Source: Caldilineaceae bacterium (GTDB taxonomy: Bacteria; Chloroflexota; Anaerolineae; Caldilineales; Caldilineaceae). From it: a DNA stretch of 64,000 nt. The translations under genes and the position numbers were made by a program. Position 1 is the stretch's first letter. Every line of letters starts with the position of its first letter. The DNA lies in NCBI GenBank assembly GCA_022827195.1, contig JAJDTL010000029.1:1-64000 (forward strand), given 5' to 3'. The notes beneath the pieces are model-generated. The model saw only the letters and a program-made list of their open reading frames with translations. It was not told where the DNA came from and did no database searches. Positions 26,000-34,952 of this stretch are shown here, in pieces.

Positions 26000-27391
26000 T
26001 CAGCGCTGCTGAATCCCTCCCTCGGTCAACTGGCGTGGATCGAGCAGTTCATCCAGCTCTGCCGCGCTGAGATCGGTCATTTCCAACGCAACTTCCTTGA
26101 GTGTTCGGCCCTGCGCATAGGCCGTCTTGGCGATCTGCGCCCCCAGCTCATACCCGATGACCGGGTTCAGCGCGGTGACCAGGATCGGATTGCGATTGAC
26201 CAGCGCGCTGATTCGCTCCGCGTTCACGACAAAACCAGCAACTGCTCTGTCCGCAAGCAGACGACAGGCGCCGGTCAGTAGCGAAATGCTCTCCAGCAGA
26301 TTGTAGGCAATGACCGGCAGCATTACATTCAGCTGAAAGCTGCCGGACTGGCCCGCGATCGTGATCGTGGCGTCGTTGCCTGTTACCTGGGCGGCAACCA
26401 TAGCCACCGCCTCCGGGATCACCGGATTGATCTTGCCGGGCATGATGCTGCTGCCGGGTTGCAGGGCCGGCAGCTCGATCTCTCCGATGCCCGCAATCGG
26501 TCCGCTGTTCATCCAACGCAGATCGTTCGCCACTTTCATCAGCGAAGTCGCGACCGTCTTGAGCTGCCCGCTCAATTCGACCGCGGCGTCCTGGCTGCTG
26601 AGGCTCTCAAAGTAGTTCTCGCTGGTCCGGAAAGGCTGACCTGTCATCTCGGCCAGCTTGGCTGCGATTCGTTCACCGAACTCAGGATGGGCATTGATGC
26701 CGGTGCCGACCGCGGTGCCGCCCTGGGCCAGTTCTGCCAGCCGCGCCAGCACGGCGCGCAAGCGCCGCTGCCCTTTGTCGATCTGATTGCTCCAGCCACC
26801 CAGCTCCTGGCTCAACCGGATCGGCATCGCATCCATCAAATGCGTACGCCCCGTGGTCACGATCCCGTCCACCTGCTCGGCCTTGTCCTCCAAAGCCCGC
26901 TGAAGCCGCTCCAGCGCCGGCAACAGCTCCTCGACAACGGCAAGATAGGCGCTCAAGTGGATAGCGGACGGAATCACGTCGTTGCTGCTCTGCCCCATGT
27001 TCACGTCATCGTTCGGGTGAACGCTGCGACCAAGAATGGCGGATGCCAGCGTCGCCACGACTTCATTGGCGTTCATATTGGTGCTGGTGCCCGAACCGGT
27101 CTGGAAAATGTCGAGCGGGAAATCGGCGTCGTGCGCGCCTTCCGCAACCTCGGCGCATGCACTCTGTATCGCCGCTGCCATTGCCGCCTCCATCTGTCCC
27201 AAGTCCAGGTTGACGGCCGCAGCCGCCCCCTTGATCAGCCCGATGGCTCGGATAAACTGCCGCGGAAAACGGAGAGGGCTGATGGGAAAGTTTTCAACTG
27301 CCCGCTGCGTTTGGGCGCCGTACAAGGCCTCTTTTGGCACCCGAACTTCGCCCAGACTGTCATGCTCGATACGGTAATCCTGTTCAGACAT
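26000..27391 (-). CDS. fumC: Class II fumarate hydratase
   Basis: 463 residues, the normal length for FumC. It catalyses the reversible hydration of fumarate to malate in the citric acid cycle, as a cytoplasmic tetramer without an iron-sulfur cluster. The fumarase/aspartase signature GSSIMPGKINPV is present, as are GSGTSTNMNANEV and the active-site TGRTHLMDAMPIRL. GSSxMPxKxNP signatures are shared with aspartase and argininosuccinate lyase, but the QTGSGTSTNMN context and length favour fumarase. It is convergent with the LysM-M23 gene. Confidence 0.95.
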   Translation of the reverse strand: MSEQDYRIEHDSLGEVRVPKEALYGAQTQRAVENFPISPLRFPRQFIRAIGLIKGAAAAVNLDLGQMEAAMAAAIQSACAEVAEGAHDADFPLDIFQTGSGTSTNMNANEVVATLASAILGRSVHPNDDVNMGQSSNDVIPSAIHLSAYLAVVEELLPALERLQRALEDKAEQVDGIVTTGRTHLMDAMPIRLSQELGGWSNQIDKGQRRLRAVLARLAELAQGGTAVGTGINAHPEFGERIAAKLAEMTGQPFRTSENYFESLSSQDAAVELSGQLKTVATSLMKVANDLRWMNSGPIAGIGEIELPALQPGSSIMPGKINPVIPEAVAMVAAQVTGNDATITIAGQSGSFQLNVMLPVIAYNLLESISLLTGACRLLADRAVAGFVVNAERISALVNRNPILVTALNPVIGYELGAQIAKTAYAQGRTLKEVALEMTDLSAAELDELLDPRQLTEGGIQQR

Positions 27392-27429
27392 TGAACTATT
27401 CTGCTCCGTTCCTCTATCTGCCAGACGGG

Positions 27430-28389
27430 CTAACGCTCGCCGCGCATGTAGGGCAGACCGAGCGCTGCCGGCGCGCCCAGACGCCGGCTTACGTTTTCAT
27501 AGACGGTAATCAGGGTGAGGACGACAACGGTCAGAAGATAGGGCATCATCGCCAGCACCGCGGCCGGGACGACACCGCCTCCAGCGGCCTGCAAGCGGAA
27601 CTGGATCGCATTGACGCCGCCGAATATCAGGGCCCCGAGGAGAGCCCGCGCCGGGTCCCAGGTAGCAAAAATGACAAGTGCGATCGCAATCCAGCCGCGC
27701 CCGCCGGTCAGATTCTCGGTCCAGCCGGGCGTGTAGGCCAGGCTCAGGTGCGCGCCGCCCAGCCCCATCATCATGCCGCCGCCGACTGTGGCCAGATAGC
27801 GGGTGCGGGTTACCGAAATCCCCATTGCGTCGGCGGTGTCCGGATCTTCGCCGACGGCGCGCACATTCAGACCGATCCGGGTACGGTAGAGCAGGTACGC
27901 GGCCACCGGAACCGACAGGTACATCAGATAGACGAGCAGGTCCTGGTTGAACAGTGCCGGGCCGAGCAGCGGAATCTGACTGAGGCCGGCGATTTCGATC
28001 TTTGTAAACTTCGGGCCGACCAGCCCCACAAGCGGCGCGCCCTCCGGGCCGAGGCGCTGGCCCAGAAAGCTACTCAACCCGATGCCGAACAGCGTCAGCG
28101 CAAGACCGCTCACAACCTGATCGGCGCGCAATGTGACCGACAGAAAGGCGTGAATCGATGCCAGCGCGGCCCCGACCACGATTGCAGCCAGCGTGCCCAG
28201 CAGGAGACTCTCGGTGTGGTAGCCAACCGCGAAGGCCGAGACCGCGCCCATTATCAGGGTGCCTTCCAAGCCCAGATTGAGAATGCCGGCCCTTTCGGTA
28301 TAGATTTCACCGACTGCGGCAAAAACGAGCGAGGTGCCGGCCTGAATCGTAACGGCCAGGACCGAGACAAGAAGGGCGAGATCTATCAT
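27430..28389 (-). CDS. ABC transporter permease, nucleoside (BmpA/RbsC-like) type
   Basis: 319 residues with about nine to ten hydrophobic segments. The motif GEIYTERAGILNLGLEGTLIMGAVSAF near the N-terminus and ALLGALIFGGVNAIQFRL near the C-terminus are typical of the second permease of BmpA-type nucleoside/base importers. In other bacteria these systems come as binding protein, ATPase with two ABC domains, and two permeases. Here only one permease is present; its neighbours are fumC and an M1 peptidase. The partners may be elsewhere on the genome, or the cluster may have been split. Confidence 0.85.
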   Translation of the reverse strand: MIDLALLVSVLAVTIQAGTSLVFAAVGEIYTERAGILNLGLEGTLIMGAVSAFAVGYHTESLLLGTLAAIVVGAALASIHAFLSVTLRADQVVSGLALTLFGIGLSSFLGQRLGPEGAPLVGLVGPKFTKIEIAGLSQIPLLGPALFNQDLLVYLMYLSVPVAAYLLYRTRIGLNVRAVGEDPDTADAMGISVTRTRYLATVGGGMMMGLGGAHLSLAYTPGWTENLTGGRGWIAIALVIFATWDPARALLGALIFGGVNAIQFRLQAAGGGVVPAAVLAMMPYLLTVVVLTLITVYENVSRRLGAPAALGLPYMRGER

Positions 28390-28464
28390 TGTAACGCCTT
28401 CAAAGTAGCATCTTCCCTTTACAGCCCATCATCTAAACACACAAATCACGGTTCGCCCAACTCG

Positions 28465-30216
28465 TCACTCGCCGTATATCCAGAAGGCGATCAGGTCGTC
28501 GATAGGGGTATCGCTGTGGCGGTGGAAGGCGGCAAACAGGTCATCCGCATAGGCGATGCCGTAGCGATGGCGCAGGGCGTAATCCCGCAGCGCAGCGAAG
28601 AACGCGCCGTCTCCGATTCGCTCGCGCACGGCATGGAAAAAGAGCGGCCCCTTGCTGTAAATGATGTTGATGTAGTTGCTCTGATCGAACTCGACGACCG
28701 CTCCGCTGACCGGCCTGTCTATGCCCAGATTGCGCGCGGCATTGTAGCGATATCGGAAGATATTCTCCAGCATCGCGTTCTGCATCTGCGGCCAGTCCAC
28801 CGCTTCGTAGTAGAGGTAGACGGCGTAGTTGGCAAGCGATTCGTCCAGCCAGGGCTCGTCCGGCTGGTCGTTGCCGACCAGATTGAAGAACCACTGGTGG
28901 GCGACCTCGTGCGGCGCGGCGATGGCGAATGCGCCGCCCGCCTCCGTGTAGAAGCCGCCGGCAAGGGCGAAGAGGCCGGCATACTCCATGCCGAACGCGG
29001 TCGTCGGCATCGGCACAACGTCCAGTTCGCGATATGGATAGGGGCCGAACAGGCGGTTGAAGACCCGCAGAGTGTTGGTTGTGAAATCCATCGCGGTCTG
29101 CGCCGAAGACAGGCCGCCTCCGGGATAAAAGGCGTTGACCAGGACGCCATCCACGTCCTCACTGATAGCCTGCCAGCGACCGGTAACGGCGGCATAAAAG
29201 GAGCGCACCGGACCGGCGGCGATGCTCCACGTCGTCGTGCCGTCGTCGTTCGTCCGCTGCGACAGCGTGGAGCCGCTGGCTACAATGGAGAGACCCTGCG
29301 GCACGGTCAGCTCCACCTGGTAAAAGCCGATGTCGGCAAACAGCGAGTCGCCGAACCCGGCCGCTGTCTCCAGGTTCCATCCTTCGTGGTCGTATACCGC
29401 CAGTGTAGGATAGAAACCCGCCAGATCATAGACGCCGTCCACGAACCCGTATAGGCCGGCGCCGGCTGTGCCCGCGGCCACCTGGGTAGGGAGGGTGGCG
29501 CTGAACCAGAGTGTCACATCGGCTATGCCTCCGACGTCCACCTCGCCGGCCAGCGGAATGCGCACAGCCGCGCCGTCCAGGATCTCTTCGAAATCGACGA
29601 TCCGGCCGTCGACCAGCGCCCGGCTGATCTCCGCTGTGCCGCCATAGGCCGGCAGATTTGGAAAGAGCCAGAATATGAGCTCGTTGAGGCTTGTTTGCTC
29701 CTGATTGGTGATGCGAATGCGCTGCACGCCGACCAGGGCCGGGACTTCGCCCGCGAGGAGACGCGCCTGGATATAGTAATGAGGCGCGGCAGGCAGTCGC
29801 GCGGCGTCGTCTGCATGGGCTTCCAACAGCGTCTGGCGATAGACCGTGTAGTCGGTCAGATCGACGGCGGGCGTGGGAACGGCCGGCTGATCGGGCGTGG
29901 GCGGGGGAGGCGGGGTAGGCGTTGGCGGCGCGACAGTGGCCGTAGCAGGAGGGCTGGTGGGCGTCGGTGGGCTGGTAGGCGACGGCGGGGGCACTGTCGT
30001 CGCGGTCGGAGCAGGTGTGAAGATGACGACGTCCGGTTCATCTTTCGGCGGGGCCTGCTCTGTTTCGCAGGCAGCCAGGACGGCGGCCAAGAGGATTGCG
30101 ACGCCGAACAAGGGGGTAGAGAAATGTCGCGGCCGCCGCAGGCGTCTTAGTTTGATGGTGGGTATTGATTTGCTGTTGGGGGGTGACTGCCGACGCGCGG
30201 GGGTTGCCGATCCCAT
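28465..30216 (-). CDS. M1-family metallopeptidase lipoprotein
   Basis: 583 residues. A lipoprotein signal has the lipobox LAAC with Cys50, then a long Pro/Thr-rich spacer (residues 55-110). The zinc motif is HEVAH (His436, Glu437, His440) with the third ligand Glu459 in LDES, exactly HExxH-18-E as in M1 aminopeptidases, and GMEYAG stands for the GxMEN exopeptidase motif. It is therefore an extracytoplasmic aminopeptidase-like enzyme tethered to the membrane. The ERAP-like C-terminal domain of full-length M1 enzymes is mostly absent, as in other short bacterial M1 lipoproteins. Confidence 0.9.
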   Translation of the reverse strand: MGSATPARRQSPPNSKSIPTIKLRRLRRPRHFSTPLFGVAILLAAVLAACETEQAPPKDEPDVVIFTPAPTATTVPPPSPTSPPTPTSPPATATVAPPTPTPPPPPTPDQPAVPTPAVDLTDYTVYRQTLLEAHADDAARLPAAPHYYIQARLLAGEVPALVGVQRIRITNQEQTSLNELIFWLFPNLPAYGGTAEISRALVDGRIVDFEEILDGAAVRIPLAGEVDVGGIADVTLWFSATLPTQVAAGTAGAGLYGFVDGVYDLAGFYPTLAVYDHEGWNLETAAGFGDSLFADIGFYQVELTVPQGLSIVASGSTLSQRTNDDGTTTWSIAAGPVRSFYAAVTGRWQAISEDVDGVLVNAFYPGGGLSSAQTAMDFTTNTLRVFNRLFGPYPYRELDVVPMPTTAFGMEYAGLFALAGGFYTEAGGAFAIAAPHEVAHQWFFNLVGNDQPDEPWLDESLANYAVYLYYEAVDWPQMQNAMLENIFRYRYNAARNLGIDRPVSGAVVEFDQSNYINIIYSKGPLFFHAVRERIGDGAFFAALRDYALRHRYGIAYADDLFAAFHRHSDTPIDDLIAFWIYGE

Positions 30217-30361
30217 CGATCCCGCCTCTTGTGGCCCGCCCTGAATTCCAACTCTTCAACCGGTTGGCGGCGGGTGAAACTGTCAGTATACAGGGTACAA
30301 CACGCACTGTCCTCCGTTTGTGCAAAGAGCCAACCCTACCTTGCCGGCGCTGCGCAGGCGT

Positions 30362-31279
30362 TTACTCCGAAGATGCCCGCTGCAACGTCTCAATGAACCG
30401 TCGCGCTTCGACACTGAGGGGCACCGGCAGCTCGACGACCACCTCGACCAGGAGGTCTCCCCGCTCTTTGTTGTTCTTCAGGTCCGGCATGCCCTGGCCC
30501 TTGAGACGGAAAACCTGCCCGTTTTGTGTATCGGCGGGAATCGTCAGGGCCACGGCGCCCTGCAAGGTGTTTACGTGGACCTCTCCGCCAAGAAGTGCAT
30601 CGTACAGGTCTACCGGCGCCTTTGCGTGCAGGTCGTTCCCGTCCATGACAAACTCTTTGTGGGGTTGGACGGCCACTGTCATGATCAGGTCGCCGGCGCG
30701 CACCTTGGAGCCTGTCTTGACGCCTGCCGGAATCGTCACTTCAAAGCGGGACGAGCCCTGTTGTATTGTCCGTTTCGTCCCACAGAACGCCTCTTCCAGC
30801 GAAATCTCGACAGGAATCTTCTGGTCGCCGTCTGGGCGGCCGAAACTGGTCTGATGGGACGGACGGGGACCTTTGCGCGTTTGAGCCGGTCCACCGCCGA
30901 AAAGCTGCTGGAAAAAGTCGGAGAAGGAGCTGCCGCCGCCGCCGCCGAACATCTGCTCAAACTCTTCGGGGCTGACCGTACGCCCCTGTTGCCGTTCAGC
31001 CCCGCCGGCATTGTACCACTGCGACCAATCGAAGCTCTGTCCACTCTGCTCATACTGTTTCCATTGCGCGCCGAACTTGTCGTAGGTTCGCCGCTTCGTG
31101 CCATCAGACAGGACCGCGTAGGCCTCGTTGATCTCTTTGAACTTTTGCTCGGCAGCCGCATCACCGCTGTTCACGTCAGGGTGAAATTTGCGGGCCATTT
31201 TGCGGTAGGCCTTCTTGATGTCGGAGGCACTCGCCTTGCGGCGCAGGCCCAGTATGGCATAGTAGTCTTTATAGTCCAC
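30362..31279 (-). CDS. cbpA: DnaJ-family co-chaperone without zinc finger (CbpA-like)
   Basis: 305 residues. The J domain has the essential His33-Pro34-Asp35 motif (ARKFHPDVN). A Gly/Phe-rich linker ([19 protein letters not shown]) leads directly into the two beta-sandwich substrate-binding domains; the CxxCxGxG zinc-finger repeats of type I DnaJ are missing, so this is a type II, CbpA-like protein. It stimulates DnaK ATPase and delivers unfolded substrates. dnaK starts upstream on the same strand, so the pair is presumably expressed together. Confidence 0.93.
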   Translation of the reverse strand: MDYKDYYAILGLRRKASASDIKKAYRKMARKFHPDVNSGDAAAEQKFKEINEAYAVLSDGTKRRTYDKFGAQWKQYEQSGQSFDWSQWYNAGGAERQQGRTVSPEEFEQMFGGGGGSSFSDFFQQLFGGGPAQTRKGPRPSHQTSFGRPDGDQKIPVEISLEEAFCGTKRTIQQGSSRFEVTIPAGVKTGSKVRAGDLIMTVAVQPHKEFVMDGNDLHAKAPVDLYDALLGGEVHVNTLQGAVALTIPADTQNGQVFRLKGQGMPDLKNNKERGDLLVEVVVELPVPLSVEARRFIETLQRASSE

Positions 31280-31460
31280 AGAACTGTTCTCCGCTTCGCT
31301 CGGCTGCGCGCCCCTCTCGACCGGGGCGCGCCGATTGCTGTCCTACTCCCGTCTGGAATCCGCAGTGCATTCCAATGACGCGAAACCGGGCACGGGGCGC
31401 CCGGCTTCGTTCGGTATTATCCTCTTATCAACCAGGCGCAACCCTTGGCCGGGTGGAAGG

Positions 31461-33371
31461 CTAAACCTGGCGAAACTCGCCTTCCACCACATCGTCCTCA
31501 TCCGGCGTCCCAGTGCCGTCAGCCTCGCCGGCCGCGCCGGGACCTGTGCCGTTCTCGTCGCCCTGCTGCTGGTACATCTGCTGGGCCAGCGCGGAACTTG
31601 CCTGCTGCAGCTGCTCGGTCAGGCTGGTGATGCGCTCGTGATCATCGCTCTCCATGGCCGCGCGCAGCTCGCTGATCGTCTCTTCGATTTGCTCGCGATC
31701 GGAGAGCGGCACCTTGTCTCCCAACTCGCCCAGCGACTTCTCCGCGGCGTAGATCAGGCTATCGGCGGTGTTACGGCTTTCCACCAGCTGACGCTGCTGC
31801 AGGTCCTCGCTCTCGTTCTCCTTCGCCTCGCGCACGAGCCGATCTACCTCATCGTCGCTGAGATTGGTCGAGGCCGTAATCTGGATGCTCTGCTCCTTGC
31901 TCGTGGCCTTGTCCTTCGCCATGACATTCATGATGCCGTTGGCGTCGATGTCAAATGTGACTTCGACCTGCGGAACGCCGCGCATCGCCGGCGGAATCCC
32001 ATCCAACCTGAAGTTGCCGAGCGTCTTGTTGGCCTGCGCCATCGGGCGTTCGCCCTGCAGGATGTGAATGTCGACCGCAGTCTGATTGTCCTCGGCCGTG
32101 CTGTAAGTCTCCGTCTTCTTGGTCGGAATGGTCGTATTGCGCGGGATCAGGGTTGTCATCACCCCGCCCAACGTCTCCAACCCCAGGCTCAGCGGCGTAA
32201 CGTCCAGCAACAGCAGGTCCTTGACTTCCCCGCCCAAGACGCCGGCCTGCAGCGCCGCGCCAACCGACACCACTTCGTCCGGGTTGACGCCTTTGTGCGG
32301 GTCTTTGCCGGTCAGACTACTGACCAGCTCCTGGATCATCGGCATACGCGTCGAACCTCCGACCAAGACCACCTCGTCAAGCTCGCTTGGCGTCAGAGCA
32401 GCATCCTTGAGTGCGGCGTGAAAGGGCTTCTTCAGCCGCTCAACCAGGACCGAAGTCAACTGCTCGAATTGGCTGCGGGTCAGCGTCATCTGCAGATGTT
32501 TGGGCCCCGTGCTGTCCGCGGTGATATAGGGCAGATTGATCTCCGTCTGCGGCGTGCTCGAGAGCTCGATCTTCGCTTTTTCCGCTGCCTCGCGCAGTCG
32601 CTGCAGGGCCTGCCGGTCCTGGCCCAGATCGATCATCTGCTCGCGCTTGAACTCGTCGATCAGCCAGCGCACGATCCGCTCATCCCAGTCATCACCGCCA
32701 AGATGCGTGTCGCCGTTTGTTGCCTTCACCTCAATCACACCGTCACCGACCTCCAGCACTGAGACATCAAAGGTACCCCCACCGAGGTCGAAGACCAGAA
32801 TCGTCTCGTCGTCGTTCTTGTCCAGCCCGTAGGCCAGCGCGGCAGCGGTCGGCTCGTTAATGATGCGCAGGACCTCAAGGCCGGCAATCTGACCGGCGTC
32901 CTTCGTGGCCTGGCGCTGGCTGTCATTGAAGTAGGCCGGCACCGTGATCACCGCTTGCCGCACGTCCTCGCCCAAATAGGACTCGGCATCCCGTTTGAGC
33001 TTGCTGAGGATCATCGCGCTGATTTCCTGCGGCGTGTAGACTTTGTCCTTAATCGGAACGCGGACGCGCGCATCGTGGTTCGGGCCTTCGATGCTGGCGT
33101 AGGACACCATCGCCTGCGTCCGCTTCGTTTCCGGATCGTCGATCCGACGCCCCATCAGGCGCTTCACCGAGTAGATCGTATTCTCCGGGTTGACGACCGC
33201 CTGCCGCTTGGCGGTTACGCCGACGAGTCGCTCGCCGCCCTTGGAGAAGGCGACGACCGACGGCGTGGTGCGGTTGCCCTCCGCATTCGCGATCACGGTC
33301 GGGTTCCCCGCTTCCATCACTGCGACGACGCTGTTGGTTGTGCCCAGATCAATACCGATAATTTTCGCCAT
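31461..33371 (-). CDS. dnaK: Molecular chaperone DnaK (Hsp70)
   Basis: 636 residues. ATG at 33371 is chosen because a strong GGAGGT precedes it and the protein then begins [18 protein letters not shown], the universal start. The nucleotide-binding signatures [18 protein letters not shown] and [14 protein letters not shown] are present, followed by the substrate-binding beta domain and helical lid, ending in an acidic, Gly-rich tail. The region upstream carries a palindrome, described separately. grpE is not seen in this window. Confidence 0.97.
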   Translation of the reverse strand: MAKIIGIDLGTTNSVVAVMEAGNPTVIANAEGNRTTPSVVAFSKGGERLVGVTAKRQAVVNPENTIYSVKRLMGRRIDDPETKRTQAMVSYASIEGPNHDARVRVPIKDKVYTPQEISAMILSKLKRDAESYLGEDVRQAVITVPAYFNDSQRQATKDAGQIAGLEVLRIINEPTAAALAYGLDKNDDETILVFDLGGGTFDVSVLEVGDGVIEVKATNGDTHLGGDDWDERIVRWLIDEFKREQMIDLGQDRQALQRLREAAEKAKIELSSTPQTEINLPYITADSTGPKHLQMTLTRSQFEQLTSVLVERLKKPFHAALKDAALTPSELDEVVLVGGSTRMPMIQELVSSLTGKDPHKGVNPDEVVSVGAALQAGVLGGEVKDLLLLDVTPLSLGLETLGGVMTTLIPRNTTIPTKKTETYSTAEDNQTAVDIHILQGERPMAQANKTLGNFRLDGIPPAMRGVPQVEVTFDIDANGIMNVMAKDKATSKEQSIQITASTNLSDDEVDRLVREAKENESEDLQQRQLVESRNTADSLIYAAEKSLGELGDKVPLSDREQIEETISELRAAMESDDHERITSLTEQLQQASSALAQQMYQQQGDENGTGPGAAGEADGTGTPDEDDVVEGEFRQV

Positions 33372-33479
33372 TTGTAAATGACCTCCTTTAACCAGAGAGC
33401 CTGGACGCACGCGCCATGCGCGCAGCGTCTGCCCAATCTATGATTTCTTCCTACCGTTTCCTTCCCGGTCACTTGAACG

Positions 33480-33498
33480 CGCTAATGTTAGTTTAGCG
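33480..33498. promoter_or_regulatory. Palindrome upstream of dnaK (possible heat-shock operator)
   Basis: CGCTAA-N7-TTAGCG sits about 110 bases upstream of the dnaK start, nested within outer arms CACTTG (33470-33475) and CAAGTG (33507-33512). TTAGCGAA recurs near 33530. It differs from the CIRCE (TTAGCACTC-N9-GAGTGCTAA) and HAIR consensus sequences, so the binding protein cannot be named. Confidence 0.45.
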
Positions 33499-33648
33499 AA
33501 CTTTTGCAAGTGTGTCATTGGGCTAGTATTAGCGAATCGTTTGAATTCTTCCACGATAGATATACTTTCCATACGCATCCCGTCCGCTTTGAAACGCACG
33601 GGCGGATCGGACGGTTTTCGGCGTGGGCCAGGCCGTTTCAGAACGGGT

Positions 33649-34893
33649 TCAGCAGGCTGCCTCCAGCAGACGCAGACAGTGGTCGACCTCCTCCATCGTA
33701 TTGTAGTGCACCAGCCCCAGGCGCAGCCAGCCACCGCTCGCCTCGACGCCCATCCGCTCGCTGGCGGCGAGCGCGTAAAAGTTTCCATTCCAGGCAAAGA
33801 TATTCTCATCCGCCAGTGCCTGTGCCAGCCGCGCCGGCGTGACACCGCGCCGGCGTACGGCCACGGTCGCCACTCTCCTGTCCCAGTCGGCCGGCGCGGT
33901 AAGGCCGTAGATGCGGATGCCAGGCAGATTGAGAAGGCCTGTGATCAGCCGCTCGATCAGCATACGTTCGTAGGCCTGGATGACCGTCCAGGCGGCACTC
34001 AGCTTCTGGCGCCGGTTGTCCGCAGCAGCGGCCGCGCCGTATTCGACACCAAGGCGGGCAAGGTAGTCGATGGCCGCAGTGACACCGGCCATCGCCTCAT
34101 GATTCTGCGTACCCGTCTCCCACTTGTCCGGCAGCTCCTCGCCCGTTGGACGCACTCGATAGGCCTGCAGCCGCCGCAGATGCTCCCGTTTGCCAAAAAG
34201 CTGCCCGCTGTGGGGACCGAAAAACTTATAGGAGGAACAGGCCAGGAAATCGCACCCGAGGGCCTGAACGTCGATCAACCCGTGCGGCGCGTACTGAACG
34301 GCGTCCACAAAGGTGAGCGCGCCCGCCTCCCTGGCCCAAGCGACAATCGTGGCAACGTCATTGACCGTGCCGGTGGCGTTGCTGGCGTAGCCGAATGCTG
34401 CGATCTTCGTGCGCGGCGTAATCTTGGCGCGCAGATCCTCCATATCGAGCGTGCCGCTCTCTACGTCTATGTCCGCCCACTGGACGCGCGCGCCCTGCGC
34501 CTGTGCAGCCAGCGCCCATGGCATCACGTTGGCGTCGTGGTCCAGCCGTGTCACCAGCACTTCATCGCCCGGTTCCAGGTCCTGCGCCAGAGAACGGCTG
34601 AGATGAAAGGTGAGGCTGGTCATGTTGCTGCCGAACACCACCTCATCCGCGTCGCATCCGAGAAGGTCGGCGACCGCTTGATGCGCCTCCGCGATGACCG
34701 CATCGGTCCTGCGGCTGGTCTCGAACAGGCCGTGGGTATTCGAGTTCCGGCGCGTCAGGTAGTCGACCATCGCGCCGATGACGTTTTCGTGCACCTGCGT
34801 GCCGCCGGGATTGTCGAAAAAGATCGCTTTGCGGCCGTCGTACTCCTCATTGAGTGCGGGAAACTGTCGACGAATCTCAGTTACGTTGAACAT
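33649..34893 (-). CDS. Cysteine-desulfurase-like class V aminotransferase
   Basis: 414 residues. A PLP fold with FDNPGGTQVHE at the N-terminus, HDANVMPW and FVDAVQYAPHGLIDVQALG in the cofactor pocket, and the Schiff-base lysine Lys223 in CSSYKFFGPHSG. The general pattern matches the 'cysteine desulfurase-like' branch (TIGR01976-type). The usual catalytic Cys-loop of IscS/SufS is not evident, so the reaction may be beta-elimination or another lyase reaction rather than sulfur mobilisation for clusters. No suf/isc genes are adjacent. It ends about 280 bases from the dnaK start region. Confidence 0.88.
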   Translation of the reverse strand: MFNVTEIRRQFPALNEEYDGRKAIFFDNPGGTQVHENVIGAMVDYLTRRNSNTHGLFETSRRTDAVIAEAHQAVADLLGCDADEVVFGSNMTSLTFHLSRSLAQDLEPGDEVLVTRLDHDANVMPWALAAQAQGARVQWADIDVESGTLDMEDLRAKITPRTKIAAFGYASNATGTVNDVATIVAWAREAGALTFVDAVQYAPHGLIDVQALGCDFLACSSYKFFGPHSGQLFGKREHLRRLQAYRVRPTGEELPDKWETGTQNHEAMAGVTAAIDYLARLGVEYGAAAAADNRRQKLSAAWTVIQAYERMLIERLITGLLNLPGIRIYGLTAPADWDRRVATVAVRRRGVTPARLAQALADENIFAWNGNFYALAASERMGVEASGGWLRLGLVHYNTMEEVDHCLRLLEAAC

Positions 34894-34952
34894 GGCTCAC
34901 CTGTCCCGCCGCTGTCGCGCCAGAATACTAGGGTCAGATCGGATGGGGCGGT

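Noticed and set aside
27334..29454. A 706-residue plus-strand open frame
   Set aside because: Antisense to the ABC permease and M1 peptidase genes, both of which carry clear motifs on the minus strand.
33480..33512. CIRCE element before dnaK
   Set aside because: The palindrome core CGCTAA-N7-TTAGCG differs from TTAGCACTC-N9-GAGTGCTAA in sequence and spacer.
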